Positions 54,852 to 64,000 of a stretch of DNA of 64,000 bases are shown in pieces. Source of the stretch: Panonychus citri (lineage: Eukaryota; Arthropoda; Arachnida; Trombidiformes; Tetranychidae); the NCBI RefSeq assembly GCF_014898815.1, contig NW_026515543.1, positions 3,844,001 to 3,908,000 of the forward strand, written 5' to 3'. The first letter of the stretch is position 1, and each line of letters begins with the position of its first letter. The position numbers and the translations under genes are program-made. The notes beneath the pieces were generated by a model. The model made no database searches and was not told the origin of the DNA. It saw nothing but the letters and a program-made list of their open reading frames with translations.

Positions 54852-56270
54852 ATGAGTGATTATGGATCTAATTATGTTACCAGTGAACGAAATCGACGTT
54901 GGCTTCCCTCGAAGCCTTGGAACCGGCAGCCGCTCTCACCGACGATTCCTGTAGCTAAGCTACGGTTATACAAAGATTTAGCTCTAAGAGTTTTATCTAA
55001 ATCATTAACTGAATTACCATCTCAATACTATTACAGGCATTTGGCCTTGTCAAACAATTCATCTTCAGCCTTATCTTCATCATCAAGGGCTCCATCATCC
55101 ATCTCTGCTTATCGACCCTCGTCTGTGGTTTCATATTCATCTTCAGCTCCAATGGATCAAGTCACACTTTCTTATCCAGGGACACCAACCAAATCTTACG
55201 GGTACATTCAACAGCAACAACATTTAGCAACATTGGCCTCGAGTTATGGACGTCCAAGTTCAGTAAATCTCCACACTCATCCATCCAGTCGATATTCACC
55301 TGATCCTTACCTTCAGTATACAATAGGAAGTGGAAGTGGCACTTGGTCATTAGGTTCACATAGACAATCATCATCCCATTCGGATCGTCATTACCCAATA
55401 TCACCATCGACGATTGCTCGTCGCAATGTGACACTTCCTGTTACTCACAATTCCTCGTCATCATTGACAAATCGTTCATCGGCTCTTCCAGGAATCACTG
55501 TATCTCATCGTTCACCAGAGCCTTATGGAGCAACAACAACGACATCGAATACGGGTGAGTCTTCACTTCGTGAGCAAATAAAAAATGGCCTCAAATATTT
55601 TGCCGATGAACGTAAACGTCTTCGTCAATACCAACAACAGCAGCAACAACACTATAACGATAACCTTTATCATTCCGATCACGATTTAAGATACATTCAA
55701 ACTAACCTTTCCTCACCTTATAACCTTAATTCTGGCGGTGTTTATGGTCAAGGGTCAATGTTGACCCCTTCGGTTCCTACTCAATCTATCCTTAGGTCAC
55801 AGGGTATGATCGCGGGCGCTTATCCTCGAACTCGACAACATCGATCAGAAAGTGATCTTGACGCTTTATTTAACCTTTACTCTCATGTACCAGATCCCGT
55901 TATAGAGAGACGACCATTACCCGGTGTCTCGAGGGTCGGTGGGATTCCGTACACTGATACATCGCTACAAATAGCGTCCAATCCTTATCTTCAACGAAAT
56001 GCCTCATTCCCGTCAATACCTTTACCTGGTTCAATGGTTTATAATAACACTTATGGTTCACCTTATTCCGGACAAATTGAATCTCATGTTCACCAACCTC
56101 AAGCCTCTTATTATAATCAACATCATCTTCACCCTTCATATCAACAACAACACTTACAATCTATTGAACAGCAACGTTATGCTCAATCAAATCCATACAC
56201 AATTCACCCTGGTTATGGATCAGCGACTCACAATCGTTACAGTCGTTCCTTAGATCGTTATTACAATTAA
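54852..56270 (+). CDS. Ser/Gln/Tyr-rich protein of unknown function
   Basis: The 472-aa frame starts at ATG 54852. A short N-terminal part (RRWLPSKPWNRQPLSP, then KLRLYKDLALRVLSK, about residues 16-50) looks ordered and is the best candidate for a conserved module. The rest is low-complexity: Ser runs, Gln runs (about 119-123 and 260-266), a charged helix (REQIKNGLKYFADERKRLRQY, about 237-257) and His/Tyr/Gln-rich tails. No signal peptide or TM segment is seen. Codon use and the uninterrupted length suggest a real gene. I do not recognise a family. The duplicated Mical fragment begins 28 bp after the stop. Confidence 0.6.
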   Translation: MSDYGSNYVTSERNRRWLPSKPWNRQPLSPTIPVAKLRLYKDLALRVLSKSLTELPSQYYYRHLALSNNSSSALSSSSRAPSSISAYRPSSVVSYSSSAPMDQVTLSYPGTPTKSYGYIQQQQHLATLASSYGRPSSVNLHTHPSSRYSPDPYLQYTIGSGSGTWSLGSHRQSSSHSDRHYPISPSTIARRNVTLPVTHNSSSSLTNRSSALPGITVSHRSPEPYGATTTTSNTGESSLREQIKNGLKYFADERKRLRQYQQQQQQHYNDNLYHSDHDLRYIQTNLSSPYNLNSGGVYGQGSMLTPSVPTQSILRSQGMIAGAYPRTRQHRSESDLDALFNLYSHVPDPVIERRPLPGVSRVGGIPYTDTSLQIASNPYLQRNASFPSIPLPGSMVYNNTYGSPYSGQIESHVHQPQASYYNQHHLHPSYQQQHLQSIEQQRYAQSNPYTIHPGYGSATHNRYSRSLDRYYN

Positions 56271-56298
56271 CGCTTTAATCCTCACCGATCCTCATCGG

Positions 56299-58110
56299 CT
56301 ATTCTCATAGCTCGACAAGCATTATCGGCAGCGTACATTGAGGTGAAATCAAACATGGCTACATCAGCTTCTCCATAATGATTAAGAGCAAAATTAGGAG
56401 TATCCAAGCCTGAAAAGAGACAAATTAACATTTTCATCAGAATTGATTGTTACCAATAACATTGAGAATTGACCAGGAAAAAAAAGATTGTCCAAATCAT
56501 TGCACAAACACTTGATGGATAAATAAATTGCTTAATTTACTCTCAAATTGTAATAATAAACCAATCAACAGATCAACAGATCAATTCATCTAATCAACAC
56601 TAAAACAATGACCTGATTCATTTCAAGTTTTGTTCTGTTTTTAAATGAAATCTTACAAAACTGATTGATTGCTTTTTCTCTTTGTTGTTGTGATCAATTA
56701 AATTTCATGGATTAGTTGTTGTGCTAATCATTTGTTATCTCTAATTGTAATCAACCATTACCGGTAGTCCATTTGGCAGCATCTCGGGCGTAGGCCAGTA
56801 ACTGACTTCGATCAATATTGGTTGAGGCCAAAAGAGCTCGAGTATCTGAATAATCGTTAATCAATACACCTCGTTGAAGTAGTGAACTTTTCTTGGCGGT
56901 CATCACAAAATAATGGGTATCGTCTTTATAATAACAGATATTTTCCAAATCGATTCCAGTCTCATCGTATAAAGATCTGTGTGTTTTTATGGTCAATGAA
57001 ACAACAATACAATCAGAAATTAGTCTAATTAATGGTACAATTGAAATGACACAAGTTACAAGCAACAATTAGTTTAACGGTTTACAAAAGTGTAAACAAT
57101 AATACATGAGAATTCATCTCACGGTCAATTGGGTTAATGTTTCGAGAAGCAAATTAACTGATTGGGGTGAGAGGGAGAGAGAAAGAGAGACAATTATGTT
57201 AAGAATAATAATTTAATTGTACTTTTCTTTTTTCTTCTTAATCACAAATCTTTATCCCTTACAATCACCTTTATCTTCATCATCATAATCGCTACACAAG
57301 AACTTCACCTAAATTCATTATCATTCATAACCAAAACATGATCATATTATCTTATAAGTGCGAAAGTGCAATAGTTACACTGTTCCATCCTCATTAACTA
57401 AGCTCGAGATCTTTAATTATCATGATGGGATCGAAAATGCTAATTAGAAATTGAGGGAAAAAATAGAAACAATTACATACCCAATAGAAGGCAAATTCTA
57501 CGAAAAGTAATTAACACAGATTTTAGTGTAGTTCCATTAATAAATTGATCGAACAATTCAGTTACATGATTTGATGGACTTTTTGACATATTTGTTAATT
57601 GTGATTATGATGATGTTTGTTGTTGTTGTTACTCATTAGATTAAACATCAAATAAGAAAAAAGAAAAGAAAATCCAATTGAGTTGATCGCCAAGAGATGT
57701 CACTTCTTTCTCAGAATTGCTTTTAATTGTAGTTGTTTGCATTCTGTAATCAATCAATCAATTGGAAGATTGATTAAATTATCATAAACAATTAATTCTC
57801 ATTTCGTCACAAAATTTTCTCACCTTAAGTTTTAAACGACCTTTTTTCCTGATTTGAGGGTTTCCAAGTTAATCATTTGTAGATTGTTTCATCTTCTTGA
57901 CGATTCTAATTGTGATAACAATTAATTGTAAATTCTCATTCTAAACAAATTGTATCAACTTTTTAAATTGCGATTTTTTCATTTTCATCAACGGGTTTAA
58001 TTCGTAATGGAAAACTTTTCTTTCCGATTAATCTGTAAACAATTTAACTTTGATTCCATTCGATTATTTATCTTATTATTGTCATAAATTGATCGTAATA
58101 ATATTTTGAT
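56299..58110 (-). pseudogene. Collapsed partial duplicate of the Mical 5' region
   Basis: Three blocks are nearly identical to Mical sequence in the same order and orientation. Bases 56299-57308 match 36775-37785 (start of exon 5, intron 4, exon 4). Bases about 57403-57718 match about 47835-48235 (exon 2 edge, exon 1 with its start codon at 57589, and upstream). Bases about 57725-58110 match about 50230-50640. Most of intron 3, exon 3 and nearly all of exon 2 are absent. Exon 4 (56962-56762) is still open. As exons 2-3 and everything after the start of exon 5 are missing, no monooxygenase can be made. The high identity, including non-coding bases, points to a recent copy. Confidence 0.88.
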
Positions 58111-59133
58111 TGGTGTTACAATGGACTGTTAATTAATTATTAAGAGAAAGATGAGCTTGGAACAATTAACATTTCTCCTTTTTGTTGATTAATAAGAATA
58201 GAGGAGACAAAGGGACGTAACATATTAGTTGGATGGCAAGAATTGCAATTAAATATAATTGTTGGGTTTCTTCGTTGATTAGTTTACATTCGTTAATTGT
58301 TAATGATTAACACACTGTTCGGACATTATTTTCAAGCAAATGAGTAAAATCAAGTGATAATAATAATTCAAAATTGATTAGAAGCCCGAGAGTAACTATT
58401 TAGGGAAAGTGTTTTCTTTTTCCAAATTGGAAACAATTAATATGATTAAAAATTAATTCTATTAACTCAATAACTAAGCTGATCTATTGGTAATCGTAAT
58501 CAATTTAAACTAATAGCAATTCTGAATTATTATTAACATCAAAGGTTAAGATTGGTGATCATCATTTTTGAAGGTGCAACGTTGGTGTACATTTAAATTT
58601 CGCTGTTGATTAAACCTCGATATTTGATTTAGTTAAAATAACGACACAATTAGAGCTAAATTGTATCTCCTTGTTTTAAATTGCTCTTGATCAGTAAAGT
58701 TGATTGCGAAGAGAAAATAGATTCCTCTCTGATTGTTGTTGAGCTTTTTGATTTTCCATTTTGTTAATTATCGTTTTAATTGTTGAATTTACGTGTGAAT
58801 ATATATTTTTATATCTTAAGTGTTTTAATTGTTGTCGAAATATGTCCAAAAAAAATTGCCAATGTCTCTTTGATCTTTGCTTTAGTATTAATAGATGATG
58901 ACGAAGATGATGAGGTTATTATGATTCCAATGAATTCTTGCCGCTGTTAAATTGTTGTAGATTCATGGAAACATATTATAAGGTGGATTGTGATTAAGTC
59001 TCTAGGACTTGATTTGATTTTTTATATACATTTAGGTATATTATATATTTATCACCAAAAGTCCATCCCGTTTAAATTGTTGATTAGTTTTCCATAATTG
59101 ATTGTTCAATGTTGAATGTGAAGTTACTATTGT
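58111..59133. other. Intergenic, no gene recognised
   Basis: AT-rich sequence with no coding frame or repeat of note. Confidence 0.55.
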
Positions 59134-59993
59134 TTAGGATGGATCGTTTTTCAAGAAACCATTGAGAGTGACGACAATTTGTCTTGATCCAGCTCGATTA
59201 CGATGTTCACACAGCCAAATTCCCTGCCAAGGCCCTAAGGTCAATTTACCATCGGAGACCGGGATCGTTAGAGATGCTCCTAGGAAACAAGCTTTGATAT
59301 GAGCTGGCATATCTTCTGGTCCTTCACATGAATGGCGAAATGGAGTACTCTGGATAAGAAATGAAATTTTAACATTAATTAAGTGAAAAATCAAGAATAA
59401 CAATTAACATGAATAACCAACAATCAAATGTTAAATTTTGTCACAGTTTTGGCTGATCGCATTTTCTGAGGTGACTGAAATTAGTTTCATTCATTTATAC
59501 ATTGATTGTGATGAGATGAGATGATTGATTGTCTGTTAATCAGTTAATCACTTGTACTGAAACTCACCTCAGGCACTAATCTAGATAAAAACATTTCCAT
59601 GTCTTCTCTAACATCAGGATCCCAATTCTCATTTAAAGCTAAACTTGCTGATGTATGAAGAACGTGAATGTGACACATTCCTACAAAAAATTTCGACAAT
59701 TCTGGTAATTGTTTAAGCACTTCATCGGTAACTAAATGGCATCCACGGAGAGCAGGACGAAGGTGGATCTTCCTTTGAAGCCAGGCAGGATTTCCAGTGA
59801 CTATGCCACCAGTGCCAACGAAAGAGCGACTATCTCTGGACGAAGAGTGACTTCGATAGTGTCCATAGTTGTGAGAATGGTGGGAATGGTGAACATCGGA
59901 GGAGGAATTTGGTTCACCGGTGTTACTCTCTTTTCGAGAGCTTCGAAGAGAATGGCTTGAGGAACCAGAGAATGAACCAAGTGGGCTAGCCAT
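59134..59993 (-). CDS. YjbQ/UPF0047 family protein with Ser/His-rich N-terminal extension, two exons
   Basis: Exons 59993-59568 and 59349-59134 (donor gtgagt, acceptor tccag, phase 0) encode 213 aa. Residues 71-205 are a complete YjbQ (UPF0047) domain: WLQRKIHL, RGCHLVTDEV (83-92), HTSASLALNEN (113-123), DPDVREDME, the EG-x-EDMPAHIK motif (151-161) with His159, LGPWQGIWLCEHR (180-192). Bacterial relatives have been reported to have thiamin-phosphate-synthase-like side activity, but the physiological role in animals is unclear. The first 60 residues, Ser/His/Arg-rich and unstructured, are not part of the family, whose members are about 140 residues. The 5' flank shows no clear TATA. Confidence 0.88.
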
Positions 59994-61677
59994 CAAGAGA
60001 AATCACCTTCTAAATCAAGTGAAAACAATCCAACAATTAACAACAACAAGAATAAGAATTAATCACCAAGAGCACTTGAGATACTCCACACATAAGCAAT
60101 TACAACACTCTGGGTGGAAACAGAGATTAGACAAACAAGTTGATTCTTCCGCAATTTGTAGTGAGATTTGATTTTCTTCAATCAGAATGATTAATGAGAA
60201 TGATGAATATTGATTCTGATGATGCGAATGGTTTAGAATTGAATAAGAAGGAAAAACAATCAGTTAATTAGGTTCAATTTAAGGTTTGATTGGAAATTCA
60301 CAGAGAGTAGAGAGAGAAAAATAAACATAGAAAAGGAAAGGAGAGAGTAAGAGGAAAATGAGAACAAATTAATAGATGGTAACATGTAAACAGAGAAATT
60401 GAAGAGAATTATTAATCCGATTTAGATGAATTCTCTTCGATTTGCTGGTTCAATCGGTGAGTTAATCTTTGGTAAAGAAAGAAACAAAACACCAGAATAT
60501 TAAAAACGAAACGATGAAGGCAAAGGCGATGAACCAGCGCCCAAAAAACGCGACTAAACCATAGAGAGCAGAGGAAAATATAATGAAGACAAAGATACTT
60601 GTTAGACACAGGGTGATGAACGAATGGACAATCAGAGAGAATTATTATTAGTTTAGAATAGAATTAGAATTAGGAATCTAATCTGTTTATCTTTAATTCC
60701 TAATGGTCAATCAATTCTAATGGAACAGGCAGGATAATTATCTCAAGGCCAATCTGGTGGGTCGTTTATTGGAACACAGAAAAAGATCACAAGTAATTAA
60801 GGTAAATTATTGGCTTTTCCCTCATTTGTTGAACTGTTCAATTCGACTGGTTACTAAAGAGAGAATAGAATAACAAGTTAACCAGAATAAACCCTAAACC
60901 ACATTATCAAAATTCGAACTAAAAGCGGTTAAATCAAATTCGAAATCTATTATTCTCAAGAGAAAATTAGTATCAATTGATAAATCAACTTAAAGATCAT
61001 TACAATTAACTAAATATCCTTTAAAGATTCGACAATTAAAACAGATTAGAATGGAAATACAGTTGGTACTTTCTTAGAAATACAATCACCGAATATTAAT
61101 TGTCATTAGAATTTATTTTCGAATGAGAATAAGCAAATGATTAGTATGTTCAAGCACCGAACATTGAGTTTAATTGTCGATTTTATTAAAAAATTAGAAA
61201 AAGTTATTGCCACTTTTCAATGGAAAATTATTTATCCGGTTTATTACTTTCGCCTCTTATTTTTCATTAAGATAATGAGGTTTTCACAATTAGTTTTAAT
61301 TGCTGCGAAATGTTTGCAGCTCAGTTATTCACTCTTTTCATTAGGATTCTTGTTCTGATATTGATAAGTTGATTTTTCTTTACTTTTCGAAGTTGAATTA
61401 AGGGCACAGAGAAACGACTTAATCACTGCCTATGTTGAAATTTTTATCCCCCGAAGCAAAAGAAATTGAGAGTAAGAATTTGAATGGAAAGTGAGATGAT
61501 CTGAAAAGTTGTTTGTTCAATGAAACGAAAGAAAAGGAGAGACATAAAAGCGAATCAACCTACTCGAGTAATTAACTTTGATGAATTCGAATTTCATTTA
61601 CATGTAAATGAAATCGTGAGAATAATCTAATCAAAGTTTCTTCAAATTGTAATTAACTATTTGTTGAAGAAACTGTA
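59994..61677. other. Intergenic between YjbQ and ABCH gene
   Basis: No gene is firmly recognised. Between 60640 and 60412 on the minus strand two frames encode hydrophobic peptides; one, ending at 60462, reads as two TM-like segments, but no start or splice partner is evident. A 73-codon plus frame at 61137-61358 is not supported. Confidence 0.5.
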
Positions 61678-63815
61678 ATGTCTCTGCCAATGGACTCAAA
61701 AGTGACCGCCGTGGACTCGCGCAATCTTTACCTTAACTACAGTAAAGGAAAGTCGAAAGTGATCGCTCTGAACAATTTATCTCTTTCGATTCCGTCGGGA
61801 TGTATTTTCTGCTTGATTGGTCCATCAGGTTGTGGTAAAACCTCTTACCTACGAACATTAATTGGTCTAATTAAAACCCAGTCCGGATCAACGACAATTT
61901 TTGGTCATCCACTTGGTCATCGTGACCTAATGATTCCAGGTAGAGATTTGGGTTACATGCCTCAGGACATTGCTCTTAATTATGATCTTACCATCGGTGA
62001 GATGTTGAATTACTTCAATCGTTTACTTAATACTTATTCCTCATCACAAAACAACAAAGTTATCGATCACAATCATACCAATCGAAAGTTGAACGACATC
62101 GATTTACTATCAAGTTTATCTCTTCCGAGTAAAGATACTCTGATCGGTTCTCTGAGTGGTGGTCAAAAGCGACGAGTGTCCTTCCTTTGTTCAATTCTAC
62201 ACTCACCTAAGTTAATTATTCTCGATGAACCAACAGTTGGTTGTGATCCGGTTGTCATATGTTCCATGTGGAAATTGTTACATTCAATCACTTCGACTGG
62301 ACAATCAACGGTTATTATCACGACTCATTACTTGGAAGAAGCTCGAAGAACAGATATAATTGGATTCATGAGAAAAGGTCAATTACTCGAATCAGGATCA
62401 CCAGCCCAAGTGCTCAATCGTTTATCAGTTAATTCAATCGAGGCTGCTTTCGCTCTGATGTGCCAACAGTTCAAGAAAAACAAGAAAAATCGTCCATCTA
62501 TTCAACACGACGAGTTAAACCTTATCAATGTCGTTAAAAACACTCAACCAAATTTATCGAAACAAATGACCGATCAAAGTCTCGAAAATTATCAACTAAT
62601 CAAGCAAATTCATCTCATTTCTCATTTGATTGGTTTCGACAAAGTTTCGTAATACCATTGATTGTTTATCTACAATTAACCTACGCGATGACCCATAGAT
62701 TGTGCCTTCGTCAGAATAAAATTAAAGGTCTATTCTTAGGATCAACAATTGTCACCATTTTCCTTATCGGTTTGACTATACTTTGTAATGGTCGTACTCC
62801 GATTGTGTCCATTGGAGTGGTCAACAACGAACAGGAAAATAATGGTAGCAAAATTTTTCTGAATAAAATCAATCAACAAATACTTCATCTTGTCTCTTAC
62901 AATTCTAGTGAATTGGCTCATCATGATACACTAAATGATAAATTATCTGGTTACCTAACGATTTCTAGTCAATTTACACCGGAATTAATTTCCAAATACA
63001 CTTTTAACGACAATAAACTGATTGCTTCAAAGCCTGCGATGGTTTTTAATGGAGATGCGATCAAATTAGTTGTTTTGAATACGATTACCTTTATCTTGGA
63101 ATCAGCTTTAGATGAATCGTTACCAGAAATCATGAGTTCTTCAGGAATTAATCCAATTCTTGGATCACCTTATGCAATTATCGTCGATCCGATTGCGAAA
63201 ACCGACTCACTCAATGATCTTTACAATTCTCGTAATCACTGGATACCAAAGTTCGTCGTGTTCTGGTCATTTACAGTTACGATTTTCCTTTCAACATTCA
63301 CCTTTTATCGAGATCGAAATGAACCATTTTTTGATCGTAATTTATCATCAGGAGCAACAAAAGGCCAATTTGTTATCGGTCATTTTATTACCTCTTTGGT
63401 CGTACCATTGGTCAACAGTTGGCCAGTTTTACTTATTTCCGTTTACTTTCTTGGTTTACAACAAAAAGGATCACTAATTATCGTTTGGTTAATCTACATC
63501 TCGAACTGTTCAACAGCGATCGTGAGCGCTTTCCTAATTGCATCAGCTCCTATTGACGCTTTCTTTGTTTTCGTCCTCTCTTCTACTTATGTTTTCTGTG
63601 GCCTCGCGTCAACGGGAATTGTTTGGCCTTTCCATGCACTTCCCTACTTCTTCAAGCCCTTCACCAAGTGGATTCCCTTAACGGTGAATTATGATTCCTT
63701 GATTCGAGTGCTGTCACATGGACACCCTTGGAACGACCCGGTGGTTCTGTGGGGATTAGCACACAATCTCGGATACGTCGTAATTATCTTGATGATCGTC
63801 CGATTCATTTTATAA
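61678..63815 (+). CDS. ABCH-type half ABC transporter, ATPase and membrane halves separated by one frameshift
   Basis: The first frame (61678-62652, 324 aa) is a nucleotide-binding domain: Walker A GPSGCGKT at 48-55, signature LSGGQ at 159-163, Walker B LIILDEP with D183-E184, and H-loop TTHYLEEAR with His217. The second frame (to 63815) holds the membrane domain, with one TM near its start, a large extracellular loop, then about five TMs. The NBD-TMD order and TTHYLEEAR/GFMRKGQLLESG context fit the arthropod ABCH subfamily. The first frame ends at TAA 62650. The second frame is open upstream (FRQSFVIPLI) through this stop, so one indel at about 62605-62645 separates the halves. It may be a recent null allele or an assembly error. 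Substrates are unknown; some ABCH proteins are proposed to export cuticular lipids. Confidence 0.87.
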
Positions 63816-64000
63816 ATTCAATAGTCATGATGCGAAAACAATTAAATCTCAATTTAAATTGTTAATTCACCATTAGCATAGACAACAATTAAATCAAAAT
63901 CCTTGTAATTTCTTATCAATTAATCAAATTTCTCTAAATCAAGTTCACACGATAACAATCAATTTGTTCATCAAGTTAAATGTATATTAACCTTGATGTT
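63816..64000. other. 3' flank of the ABCH gene
   Basis: AT-rich, no feature recognised before the window ends. Confidence 0.5.

Noticed and set aside
56751..57068. A second independent gene matching part of MICAL
   Set aside because: It is exon 4 inside the duplicated fragment, together with copied intron sequence on both sides, so it is not a separate gene.
60412..60640. Small two-TM protein on the minus strand
   Set aside because: Two overlapping frames are equally hydrophobic because of T-rich sequence; no start codon or convincing splice partner was found.
1..64000. tRNA, rRNA or CRISPR features
   Set aside because: None recognised; repeated units in the window are microsatellites, the Ser/Cys array, the heat-shock units and the Mical duplicate, not spacer-repeat arrays.

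Overview
The window is eukaryotic nuclear DNA from an arthropod, most likely an arachnid and probably an acariform mite. It is AT-rich, with few and short introns. The gene families that point to an arthropod are an ABCH-type half transporter, a CYP2-clan P450, an intron-poor small heat-shock gene cluster and TATA plus TCAGT-initiator promoters. The species itself cannot be read from the sequence.

Bases 1 to about 12.7 kb are a Polinton/Maverick element, a virus-like self-synthesising transposon, whose left end lies outside the window. It carries protein-primed DNA polymerase B, an FtsK/HerA-type packaging ATPase, a chromodomain integrase, penton and major capsid proteins, an adenain-type protease and several small virion-like proteins. 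Three unusual passengers accompany these: a NADAR (YbiA-like) domain protein, a two-repeat TATA-binding-protein homologue and a BIR-BIR-RING inhibitor-of-apoptosis gene on the opposite strand. The copy is decaying. The polymerase N-terminal part, integrase N-terminus, penton, major capsid and IAP genes carry frameshifts or stops. The ATPase, protease, NADAR-like and TBP-like genes are open.

From 13 to 30 kb lie a P450, an M6/proteolipid four-TM gene, the helicase DHX16 (Prp2), four copies of one small heat-shock gene (two intact, two frameshifted), a glutamine synthetase pseudogene that keeps an intron, and a secreted lysine-rich protein. Two of the heat-shock copies form a palindrome of about 3 kb (18025-21060). 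Its ends fall 19 bp from the M6 start codon and 48 bp from the DHX16 start codon.

From 30.6 to 48.1 kb a single minus-strand gene, Mical, can be resolved into six exons with matching splice phases (2,422 codons). It has an 8.8 kb third intron, low-complexity insertions and no visible calponin-homology domain. After a 4.4 kb gene-free stretch come an acyl-CoA delta-9 desaturase, an unrecognised Ser/Gln/Tyr-rich protein, a collapsed duplicate of the Mical 5' region (56299-58110), a YjbQ/UPF0047 protein, and an ABCH transporter whose ATPase and membrane halves are separated by one frameshift.

The most interesting material is the Polinton cargo. A TBP homologue, a NADAR-like protein and an IAP suggest an element that carried its own transcription-initiation factor and host-response functions. 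The heat-shock palindrome and the Mical partial duplication show recent local rearrangement.
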